Assembly (NCBI GenBank): GCA_964019055.1
Contig: OZ025214.1
Location: 7,502,858 to 7,566,857 of the forward strand
Length of the DNA: 64,000 bases
Direction: 5' to 3'
Source of the DNA: Anthopleura xanthogrammica
Taxonomy: Eukaryota; Cnidaria; Anthozoa; Actiniaria; Actiniidae
A program made the translations under genes and the position numbers. The notes beneath the pieces were generated by a model that was not told the origin of the DNA, ran no database searches, and worked only from the letters and a program-made list of their open reading frames with translations. Shown here in pieces: positions 56,001-64,000 of this stretch; the stretch's first letter is position 1; the number at the start of each line of letters is the position of its first letter.

Positions 56001-59000
56001 CCGAGATATTCAATATAGAAATTACAAAGTCATTTAGGACCTAGTCAAAAGTCAAATAGAGAATAGAGACTCTGCAAGAATTAGCCCAAAGTGGCTGAAA
56101 CTTATGTTGGTTATAGATCAGGGTAAGACAGTAAGTTTGGTATGTTTGATGGTGTTGCCATGGAAACACCTTCGGACCCAGGCTCTTTTCAAAGCAGAAA
56201 AAGAATCCTCAATTATTTCTTCTGGGAATGATATTTTTACTTATTGTTATAAAAGTCATTTAGCTCATTATAGGTTATCTTATCTGACTTGAAATAAAAC
56301 CAATATTCAAAAATGTAAGCCAAAAATTGAAATTTCGTTATTTTTTATGAGAATGGTCTGGGTCAGTCGTAGGGAGTTTAGTGTCGAGATATTCCATGTT
56401 GTTTGTAGTCCACGAAACCATTTTAAAGGCCTCGATTATTCGTGTTTAGTTTTATACCCATGATTTCTTTCCTTCTTGGAATGACCTATCGCCCATCGCC
56501 TTTGGCCTTGACAACCTTTTTTGAAATAGGTGTATGTACATACAGGGTATACGTATGTTGGGTGACATATAGTGCTCATTACTTACTGACTTGTTCAGAA
56601 ATCTTTCCAACTGTTTTTTATCATAATAAATTAACAGGCAAGATTTTCATAACAACAATGAGACAATGAGGCAACTAGGACTTACTTGAAAGATTTCCTG
56701 TCGACTGGAAATTCATCGTACCAATACGCATTTCCTGCTTCCTGGAATAGTTCATAGTTAAGTACATCTTATCATTTGAACAATAAAATCCCATCTTAGT
56801 GCCCATCATAAACCGATCTAAATGCTGTCAAGTAGTTAAGATTGAACAGCTTGGAGAGAATAAGAGATGATCACTCGAGCGATTGGTGATTAACTCTGTT
56901 GTTCTCTTGTCTTATTATGCTTCAATTCCCCAATGCTTTACCTATTTACCATTCTACCTGGCCATTGTAAATGATATTGCTTAGTAAACTACAACACCTC
57001 ACGGTAGTTAACACTCAACGCTACTTGTTGGAAAACACTCAGAGTTTCACGTTCCTCGCTCCTTGAAAAGGTTAAGGGCGCTACCCTTGTGGGATCTGAC
57101 AAGAATGACTTCTTCTTCAAGGTACAATACTTCTATAAAACTTAAGATTGTGTTGGTTTGATTTCATTAACTTAGTAATTGCTATAATTATGACGAGTGT
57201 ACCGACTCGTGGCTGTACCACTATCATCACTAAGTATTCCAGCATGCTCTCTTAAACGCCGGAGTATATATTCGCTTTTAGCTGTTGAAAATAACCGTTT
57301 ACTACCTATATTGCTTTAATTCTCTTCACGATGGTCATCGCCATTATGATATCAACTATTTTGAAGAGTTTTACCACTCAAGCTATCTTTGGTCTAATTG
57401 TTTATAAGATAATTTTATTGATGAAACAAGTTATCATCTCCTGGCCTCAATTTTGATTGTTTTCACATTTTGTTTTAAAACTTTAAAATACTTTTGTAAA
57501 GTTTATATAATTCATTAATCTATTTTGTTAGTAAATTAAGGGCTTGTATTGAAATTTAGCAGTTAGGCTTGCAAAATGCTGACGAAGTCTCAATGGAAGT
57601 GATCAACAATAGACTATTTATCGAATACATATCGAGACGATTTATCGCGGAGAGTAGACTATTAAACTGTTGAGAAAATCTTACGTGCCGCGTTCGCTCA
57701 AAGCAAGCTAAACTTTCTCATAAGCTTCCCTATTCTCCAAAAAAAATCTGACAACTTTCTGAGCATCAAGAAGCCAAAGGCTTGCTTTTGCTTTAATAAA
57801 AATCTACATGCTATATTTTGGAAAACCGCCGAGTCACGTAATTTCGGAAAATTTCACCGCTTTCGTAAAATTTGCAGTGCTATGGATCGATATGATCAAA
57901 GCATAAATTCAACTTTTCTACAGTCATTGTACCGGCACTGCAATATCCATATTCAGTTGCCAGTAATGAAAAACTCTTCGTGTATGGAAGAAAGTCATGT
58001 TGTTACATATTCCTTCATAGAGTTTTTTAAATGATTTCATTGCTCAAAAATCCTAGTACCATTTCCTCCACACCACCATGCCTTCCTGGAATGATTTCAT
58101 ATTACAAATCCTGCCTCAAGAAGCTCTAAGTTTCCGCGCGCTTCAATTTAGCGTGTGATTACCTTGCTTCAAAATTTAATACATTTTATTTTAGTCATAA
58201 TAGTCTTTGTTATTGGGGATGGTGTCAACTAAAATCTTAAGAGAACAACACGAGATAATCTTAGTTGGCAAGCAAAAGACCACATGACAATACCAATGGC
58301 TTTTTCTCTTTAGTATTAGCAATAATTATCATCTGAACCTAACAACATTGGCGTTCCTTAACTTTGGAATGACTTTTTGAGTGACTTTGTACGTCAAAAA
58401 ACAGTTGTTATTGATCACAGTTTTCAAATAAAAAAGGTACAGATGTACTGGTTTAGCTTGTTAGGCTCGTTAAACTCGTTATTAGGGTCGTTAAAGTCGT
58501 TAAGATTTCCATAAGAGACAAAATGGAAGTGCTTGTTGAATAACGAGTACAGACAGTGATAACAAAGGCAAAACAATCCATGTGAAGAGCCCTTGTAATG
58601 CATTGTAAATGGAAAAGCGTCCCTTCAAAACAGCTTTGTGCGTTTTTGTTGTTTCTAACAAAGGATCTACGTCAATTTTTTACTGAGTTCATTGGCAAAA
58701 CAAACTATCCTACCCAAGGCCCCTGTTATGGTTTTTGCTTCATAAATTTTCCCAAATATCTTATGTTGAAATTGCGCTAATATATTGGTAGCATTTAGTC
58801 CGAAAACATTTTCATCTAATAAGTATTGATGACCAAGTATTTATAATTAGTTTGGTCCTTTTGTAAAACTTTTGGATAAAGCAATGCTGGTACTGATGAG
58901 TCTCTTGGGAATGACAAATGCAGATTCTATTTTGCCGGTACATCTAAACATACTGCATGTAAGACGCGAATACATGCAGATTGGAAAAGAAATACCATGA

Positions 59001-59504
59001 TGACAGACATAACTGAATTCGATTTCTGTGATATGTCAAAGCAACAGTTATCATCTTCTGGCAGAGAAAAGGATACTGATGATGAGCATTTTTTTAAATA
59101 CTGATTTCATGGCCAATTATAACCAGTTTAAATCTAAATCTCTGAAATGCTGGTTTTGATGCTCACTGTTCTGATTCGAACATGACAGTTGTAGATTGTT
59201 CTTTTTTATAATTTTACAAGAGCTTTAAGCCGGTTCTTCTTTCTGTTCTTCAATATTTATATTACAGGAAAAAAATAAAATATAGCTCGAAAGTGCCTAT
59301 CGAGCTTATTACAAGTACAAAATGACGACAGCTAGGCCTTACAAACCACTTCGATTACTAATTTATCAAGAAAATAAAACATACAGCATTCTTACGTATA
59401 TCACTGTGTATTGTCTTGTGTATGATTCCCTTACATGGAGTCACCGATAGCAAAGCTTAGAAAGTTGACTTGCTCCTTCAGTCGACGGGTACACTGATCA
59501 TCGG
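53039..59504 (-). CDS. tentative gene, three phase-compatible exons, identity unknown
   Basis: Candidate exons: 59435-59504 (DDQCTRRLKEQVNFLSFAIGD), 56686-56741 (KQEMRIGTMNFQSTGNLS) and 53039-53127 (DLNPGGRFDCMVRYDGIFPW, ending at TGA). Each internal exon has a good acceptor (TTTCAG, TTCCAG, TTTTAG) and donor (GTAAGG, GTAAGT). The codons split at both junctions complete without a stop; other phases of the first and last exon give stops. The final segment V-R-Y-D-G-x-x-x-W-x-P faintly recalls the loop-E region of Cys-loop receptors, but the rest does not fit, so I do not assign a family. No start codon exon was found. Exons between these may be missing. GPCR 54825 would lie inside its second intron, on the other strand. 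It could be a pseudogene or chance. Confidence 0.3.
54569..54576 (+). promoter_or_regulatory. TATA box candidate for GPCR C
   Basis: GCTATAAAAGCG lies 249 bp before the start codon of the receptor at 54825. It is a consensus TATA box in an AT-rich but not repetitive stretch. The rest of 53128-54568 shows no convincing gene. Confidence 0.4.
54825..55817 (+). CDS. class A (rhodopsin-like) GPCR C, melanocortin/adenosine-receptor-like
   Basis: Intronless, 330 residues, unrelated at close range to paralogues A and B. N-terminus has two Asn glycosylation sites (NASVNTS). TM1 ATLGNAVVLITIL; TM2 FSLAVSDLGVGLIVQPL with the conserved Asp; TM3 ends SVDRYLAI (intact DRY). ECL2 has FCSGNC, offering a cysteine for the disulfide with SYC before TM3. 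TM6 reads LCFVPYM, so CWxP is CFVP. TM7 is LNSSLNPLIYCCR (NPxxY present), followed by a helix-8 cysteine pair. This pattern is common in the large cnidarian set of amine/adenosine/melanocortin-like orphan receptors. Ligand not predictable. It lies in an intron of the tentative minus-strand gene. Confidence 0.93.
   Translation: MNTNASVNTSGSPRSCYFLFVTFDHVKYIGWTFIVSCTMNSLLAIPATLGNAVVLITILKNPSLHTPSNCLLFSLAVSDLGVGLIVQPLSVVYKISEMEEHFQSYCIAGVGSEVLAFTFTATAFMTIAAISVDRYLAIHLHLRYQELVPVSRVIKVVISLWIFGLLFSVSRLFCSGNCQSLVIALASVFSFFLLMIVFSYIKIGQTVRRHVIQINPANTGDPLHNRILSCVNMSQMKKTVITMLYVVGTYVLCFVPYMIALAVCVLLEWDPFSRGFLNVVFPIVFLNSSLNPLIYCCRIRNMRHLAKATVLKMAGVKSSVNSNSSQKLHN
55818..59434. other. AT-rich stretch, little recognised
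   Basis: Contains the candidate exon 56686-56741, the MITE-end motif GACAACCTTTTTTGAAATAG at 56507, and a short TCGTTAAACTCGTTA repeat near 58470-58500. A plus-strand stretch ending TTCTTCTTCAAG|GTACAA at 57121 looks exon-like but has no partners. Confidence 0.35.
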
Positions 59505-59929
59505 CTGAAATAAGAACGATTATATGATGCATTGGAAAAACCTCTGCTTTTGTCAGACTTATCGAAAACATTAATTATACAGAAAAGTAAAAAGTACTGA
59601 AAATTTGGATATTGTAACGAAAGTAAGGCATGCAGATTCAGTTTCCTCAACTTGGGCCTGAATGGCACCGTGATATCGGTATCATCGTATAGTGAACCAT
59701 TAAAAACTAGTTCAATAAGCGTAGTATTTCAAAATGCAACGTTTTAAAACAAAAGTACCAACCCAAAGCATGGATAGGTAAAATGGATTATAACGGTCAC
59801 TGTTTTTATTTTATTCTACAACAGAAACTTGACAAGAGTCTGATAGAAGGATTGTGAATCAGATACCATGTTTCACCGTTTTATAACGAGACTTTGCTGA
59901 GTACAGTCCTGGTTTATTGATGAATCGCT

Positions 59930-62900
59930 ATGGAAACAAAACGTAAGATTAGACGAAGCCGTAGCCTTAGTGACATTCTTAAAGTCTGCATTCCAAACAT
60001 CGAGAAAAAGGGAAACAAAGACATAAGTAAAAATCAGGAAAAGTCCAAAAACGCAACGGATTGTAATGGTAACGAGGAAAAACCAGTTTCACTTGGAATC
60101 AAATACTTGTACAAAAAGAATGAATCTAGTACGACAACCAACGTGGATAAACCTGCAACATCCCATTCTAATCAGGGAGGAGATGAAGCTTCCAAGGTTT
60201 TACTAACAGCTAGTCAAAATGGAGGTACTAGAGTACCGCAAAAAAAGAAACCTTCTAGGAAGTCATACAGACGAAAACGCCGTGCTACACTTGCTGACTT
60301 GACTTGTATAGGTATTCTAAAACCAATACCTGAAATGGAAGAAGAGGAGCCCGAATTCAATAGTGCTGTTGGTCAGGCAAATTTGACCGTCCGAGGACAG
60401 CTTTCTAAGGACAGTGAAATCAGTCATAATGACATAAAACAGCAACTAGGAGATGTTAACCATGAAGGCGGGTCGGGACAAAGACAGTCGTGGGATGAGA
60501 TGATGGAGGACATGCACCAATGGAAACATGACTTGGAAAATCTGCGGTATCCAACAGATGTTCACACTGACATGCGTTCCCTTAAAAGGCCCAATGGTGA
60601 AAGTTTCGGACAACCCATTGAACCATCGAATAAGAATAATGACCTCAATAAGGATTCAAATGTTGAAGAACAGGCTGCACAAGATTATTCAAGTGAGGAG
60701 AACGATGACGACAGTGAGAGTACGCATGAGTTAAAAGAAGCGCTGTCAAACTATGAGATATCGTACGATGTAGACGAAGATGAAAATTCCAACATTTTTG
60801 AACGTTTACTAGACAACTATAAAGTAAGTAGACAACGTTCAGATTCGCTTTCTTCTCTCAGTACTAAAAGTGTTAGATCTGATGGGTCAATGTCATCGGT
60901 ATCTCCGGTCGACGAACAGCTACTTCATGAGAAAATGCAGACAGTAGAAGTTCCAAGACGAAGGCGAAGATTTAGTACTAGTGATTTACACTTGAGGTGT
61001 CTGCTACATGCGTTACCATCAATCACCGAAGAAAACAAGAAAAATAGTTTTTGTTCCACTGCGTCCAGTGACAGCAATGAAAGTATGCATACTGATCTGA
61101 TGAGAAGACGTTCGGGTAGTTTGCCACATATTTTAGCCTTCAGAGAAGCTGTAATAATGAAACAAAGAAATGATGCTAAGCCAGAAGGACCTCAAGTAAA
61201 GACTGATGAAGAGGATGACAGCTCTCACAAACAACAGAGCAAGCTTAAGCATCGCGAAGAAACGTTGCTAGGTCATCCTCAATTATCGCCAAATGCAACT
61301 GCTTCCAAAAAGTTTAAGAGAAGAAACAGTATGTCTGTACTTGAAGAAGTAAAACTTAAAAATTCAACTCATCCTGCACCTGCACAGAAAGGCGATGTAC
61401 AAGATGTGCCATTGAGTATCGAAAAGAACGTTAGTACTTTAGAAAATGGCGGGAAAGAAGACTCTAGCAAAAAATCTCCCATTGATTCAAAAAACCTCGT
61501 GAAAGCATTGGGACAAAAAATGAGAGCTTCCATACGCAGGAGGAACTCTATAGCTTCGTTAAAGCCCTGGACAGGAATAGTTGAAAGATCATTAAGATCA
61601 TCATTTCCACTTACTACGGGTGAAGAGAATGAAGATGGAACCGAGAATAAGATGGACGAGATCCCAAAGAAAAAAAATATTGCAGGAGATCTTAAGTTAC
61701 GTTTCTCTGGGGATTTTAAGAGTCAGGAAAAAGATAATGTCAGTGTGGTCAAAACAGAAGCTTCACCAGATGTTCTATTACACAAAGATGTTACAACGTC
61801 AGGCATTGAACACTGCGTTGCTTCAGGGGTTGTTATATCCAAGCAAAGCACAAATAGCGCGTTCACGCATCCAAAAAAGCATTATGGAGCTGACAAAGAA
61901 AATAATCTTAAAACAGTGGAACAAATTCTTGAAGATGTAAAGAATTGTCACAAAAATGGAAGTCTCACTGGAGGAGAAGCAGGAGGGAAATCACCAGCGA
62001 AAAAGTCCTTCATGTCCAAGAGCGAGGACCAGGCTGAGGAGAATCCACCACATTTAACTACAAAGCCCCAAAGCAAAGTTTCGACATTTTCCAGATCTAG
62101 AAGCTCTTCCGTGAAGGACACACCAGTATCAAAACCTAAAGAAGTCGTAAATTTATCATCCAGTAAAAATGCCACTAGTGTACGGCCGCAATCGCCCAAA
62201 TTAGAGAACAAGAGAAAAGTTTCAATAGGAAGAACATCATCTAATCCATTACCAAGGACTTCTCCTAACTCAAACCGTCCTCCGAGTCCTTCCGCTTTTA
62301 CTAGAAAGAATCAGGGCATGAAGCAAGATTCTTTATCTCCAAGGAGTGTAAAAGGAACAGTTGATAAGGAAAGACCAGCAAAAACCGCTTCCAATCGTCC
62401 TCCAAGTCCTTCTGCTGTAGTCAACAAGAAACAGGGAATGAAACAAGATTTGTCATCTTCAAAAGGTGCAAAAGGAAGAGTTGATGCTAAAGCACCTTCA
62501 AATCGTCCTCCAAGTCCTTCTAGTATTTCCAAGACGAATCAAGGCATAAAGCACGAGATTTCATCTTCGAAGAGTGGTAAAGGAACATTTGGTAAAGCAT
62601 CTCTCAATCGTCCTCCTAGTCCTTCCACTATTACGAGGAAGAATCAAGGGATGAAACAAGAATCATCGTCTTCAAGGAGTGGTAAAGGAACGCTTCCTAA
62701 GGAAACACCACCTAAAACAATTTCAAATCGTCCTCCAAGTCCTTCTGCGTTTACCAAGGCAAATCAGGACACAAAGCAAGGGTTCTCTTCCACTATCAGT
62801 GGAAAGGGAACAAATGAAAGTAAATCATCAGGAAAGACAGCTTCAAAACCTTCCTCAAAAACGATGGCACAAAATCCCCAGAGACCACCATCGCCAGTGA

Positions 62901-64000
62901 CTAGAAAGAGGAATAACAATTCACCCCAGGTTACAAGAAAAGCTGGCTCAAGTTCAATGTTGAATGAAAAGAAGGAAGTTCCATCAAATGTGTCCAATAA
63001 GCCGAGGAAACGTTCAGTTATAGCTGACAAGGAAGAAGAACCTAAAGATAAAAGTGACAGAGCCCTAGAAGGTGTTGCGGCAGATCCTGAGAAGGTAAAT
63101 ACAACAGTTAATGTTGAAAATGTGGCATCGGAAAACGTTCCTAAGAAGCAAGACATGAATAAGGAAGAGCGGCCAATTGAAAAAGTCAGCAAAGAAGAAA
63201 AAGATCACGAGTCTGAGAAAGTTAAGGTAGCTATAACAGAAGTATCTAAGAGTACTATCAACGACAATATGGATGACAAACCGCGAGAACGTAAAACATC
63301 TGTGAATGTCATCAGACGTCCATTATCTGCATCTCTCGTAATTGCTATCCCAGCGTCTCCTTCGACCAAAAACGAAGATAAAGAAAATTTAAGCAAGCAA
63401 GTCAGATCATCAACTTTTTCAAAGCTTAATCAAGAAGAAATTTCTTTTACGAAGGCTTTTTCATCAGACAACTCAAATACAGAGTCTAGTGCCGCAAGCC
63501 AAAGTTACCAAGAACCAAGTAATAGGCAAGTGAAAGTCGATCAAAAAGTTGATCAAGGAATTGAAAAAGAACTTGTCAGCTTTGGGTCACTTCTTGATGA
63601 ATTTGAAAACACTGCTCATACTACGCCAGAGCAAAAAAATTACGATAATGAAGCAAGTAAAACATCCAATGAGGCAACACCAACGGATAAAAGATTTGCA
63701 GCGTTAAGTGAGCGATACAACGCGATCATGTCTAAGTTCGGAATGTTGAATAAAACACCATCAAGTGGAAGAACTTCTGCCGTTCAGACCACATCGGCAG
63801 TGTCCGTCACTTCACCATCTGAGAACAAAGTCAGCCTTAAACTTGGTGTCAGCTTACCAGTATCTGAGGATATCAAGAAAGCTAGAGGTAGCTTACCATT
63901 GTCTGAGGACAGAGTCAACAAAGTTGCGCCGGCCGGTTCATCACAGTTCATCACTGAGAATAACGGAAGTAAAGTTGGAATGACATTACCCGTAGCTGAG
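59930..64000 (+). CDS. very large disordered protein with RRxS motifs and NRPPSPS repeats (runs off window)
   Basis: One uninterrupted frame of 1357 codons from METKRKIRRSRSLSDILKV to the window end; no family recognised. The composition (Ser, Lys, Asn, Glu, Pro) predicts a mostly disordered protein with no membrane segment. A basic-Ser motif recurs: RRSRSLSDIL (residue 8), RRKRRATLADL (~114), RRRRRFSTSDL (~343), RRRSGSLPHIL (~392), KRRNSMSVLEE (~463), RRRNSIASLKPW (~536), IRRPLSASLVI (~1128). Residues ~780-990 hold five imperfect 35-40-residue repeats with core NRPPSPS followed by NQGMKQ, then a degenerate QRPPSPVT. The last 60 residues contain three S-L-P-x-S-E-D-like motifs. A possible helix is RFAALSERYNAIMSKFGML (~1250). 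The start is chosen because an ATG 10 bp earlier meets TAA after eight codons. The RRxS sites suit basophilic kinases or 14-3-3 binding, which is inference. A cytoskeletal scaffold is possible but not shown. Confidence 0.85.
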   Translation, partial: METKRKIRRSRSLSDILKVCIPNIEKKGNKDISKNQEKSKNATDCNGNEEKPVSLGIKYLYKKNESSTTTNVDKPATSHSNQGGDEASKVLLTASQNGGTRVPQKKKPSRKSYRRKRRATLADLTCIGILKPIPEMEEEEPEFNSAVGQANLTVRGQLSKDSEISHNDIKQQLGDVNHEGGSGQRQSWDEMMEDMHQWKHDLENLRYPTDVHTDMRSLKRPNGESFGQPIEPSNKNNDLNKDSNVEEQAAQDYSSEENDDDSESTHELKEALSNYEISYDVDEDENSNIFERLLDNYKVSRQRSDSLSSLSTKSVRSDGSMSSVSPVDEQLLHEKMQTVEVPRRRRRFSTSDLHLRCLLHALPSITEENKKNSFCSTASSDSNESMHTDLMRRRSGSLPHILAFREAVIMKQRNDAKPEGPQVKTDEEDDSSHKQQSKLKHREETLLGHPQLSPNATASKKFKRRNSMSVLEEVKLKNSTHPAPAQKGDVQDVPLSIEKNVSTLENGGKEDSSKKSPIDSKNLVKALGQKMRASIRRRNSIASLKPWTGIVERSLRSSFPLTTGEENEDGTENKMDEIPKKKNIAGDLKLRFSGDFKSQEKDNVSVVKTEASPDVLLHKDVTTSGIEHCVASGVVISKQSTNSAFTHPKKHYGADKENNLKTVEQILEDVKNCHKNGSLTGGEAGGKSPAKKSFMSKSEDQAEENPPHLTTKPQSKVSTFSRSRSSSVKDTPVSKPKEVVNLSSSKNATSVRPQSPKLENKRKVSIGRTSSNPLPRTSPNSNRPPSPSAFTRKNQGMKQDSLSPRSVKGTVDKERPAKTASNRPPSPSAVVNKKQGMKQDLSSSKGAKGRVDAKAPSNRPPSPSSISKTNQGIKHEISSSKSGKGTFGKASLNRPPSPSTITRKNQGMKQESSSSRSGKGTLPKETPPKTISNRPPSPSAFTKANQDTKQGFSSTISGKGTNESKSSGKTASKPSSKTMAQNPQRPPSPVTRKRNNNSPQVTRKAGSSSMLNEKKEVPSNVSNKPRKRSVIADKEEEPKDKSDRALEGVAADPEKVNTTVNVENVASENVPKKQDMNKEERPIEKVSKEEKDHESEKVKVAITEVSKSTINDNMDDKPRERKTSVNVIRRPLSASLVIAIPASPSTKNEDKENLSKQVRSSTFSKLNQEEISFTKAFSSDNSNTESSAASQSYQEPSNRQVKVDQKVDQGIEKELVSFGSLLDEFENTAHTTPEQKNYDNEASKTSNEATPTDKRFAALSERYNAIMSKFGMLNKTPSSGRTSAVQTTSAVSVTSPSENKVSLKLGVSLPVSEDIKKARGSLPLSEDRVNKVAPAGSSQFITENNGSKVGMTLPVAE

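Noticed and set aside
57030..57120. Plus-strand exon-like stretch ending in TTCTTCTTCAAG before GTACAA
   Set aside because: The donor looks acceptable but there is no convincing acceptor, partner exon or recognised protein.

Overview
The window looks like nuclear DNA from a stony-coral-like anthozoan (Cnidaria). Coding exons are short, phase-consistent and bounded by GT-AG introns. The metazoan genes are an M17 aminopeptidase of the W07G4.4/NPEPL1 type, an NDRG protein, COX15, class A GPCRs, and a secreted PAN plus fibrinogen-like protein. The spaces between exons are full of short inverted-repeat elements, tRNA-derived SINEs and minisatellites. Species cannot be fixed from the sequence alone.

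Layout. 1-8539 (+): thirteen 3' exons of an M17 aminopeptidase whose 5' end lies before the window. 9375-10135: an 81-bp minisatellite. 11195-19569 (-): a complete 15-exon NDRG-family gene with a 25-bp minisatellite in one intron. 22360-27607 (-): a three-exon secreted protein (signal peptide, PAN/apple domain, fibrinogen-like C-terminal domain). 29639-30656 and 36253-36772: two foldback-type elements with tandemly repeated arms. 31990-43457 (+): two tandem paralogous GPCR genes. Each has a conserved untranslated first exon, a 33-bp minisatellite just 5' of the coding exon, and an intronless reading frame. The second copy is swollen by about 3.2 kb of nested duplications. 45116-51961 (-): nine exons of COX15 (mitochondrial heme A synthase), with the last exon not found. 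53039-59504 (-): a tentative gene of three phase-compatible exons. 54825-55817 (+): a third, unrelated intronless GPCR inside its putative intron. 59930-64000 (+): one open frame of at least 1357 codons that runs off the window and encodes a disordered, phospho-motif-rich protein I do not recognise.

The genes do not form a pathway; they are ordinary neighbouring loci. The most informative parts are the GPCR duplication (divergence focused on extracellular segments, ATG-free 5' minisatellites, a transposon insertion with a paralogous empty site), the foldback elements, the six-copy inverted-repeat family spread over introns of three genes, and the large repeat-containing disordered protein.
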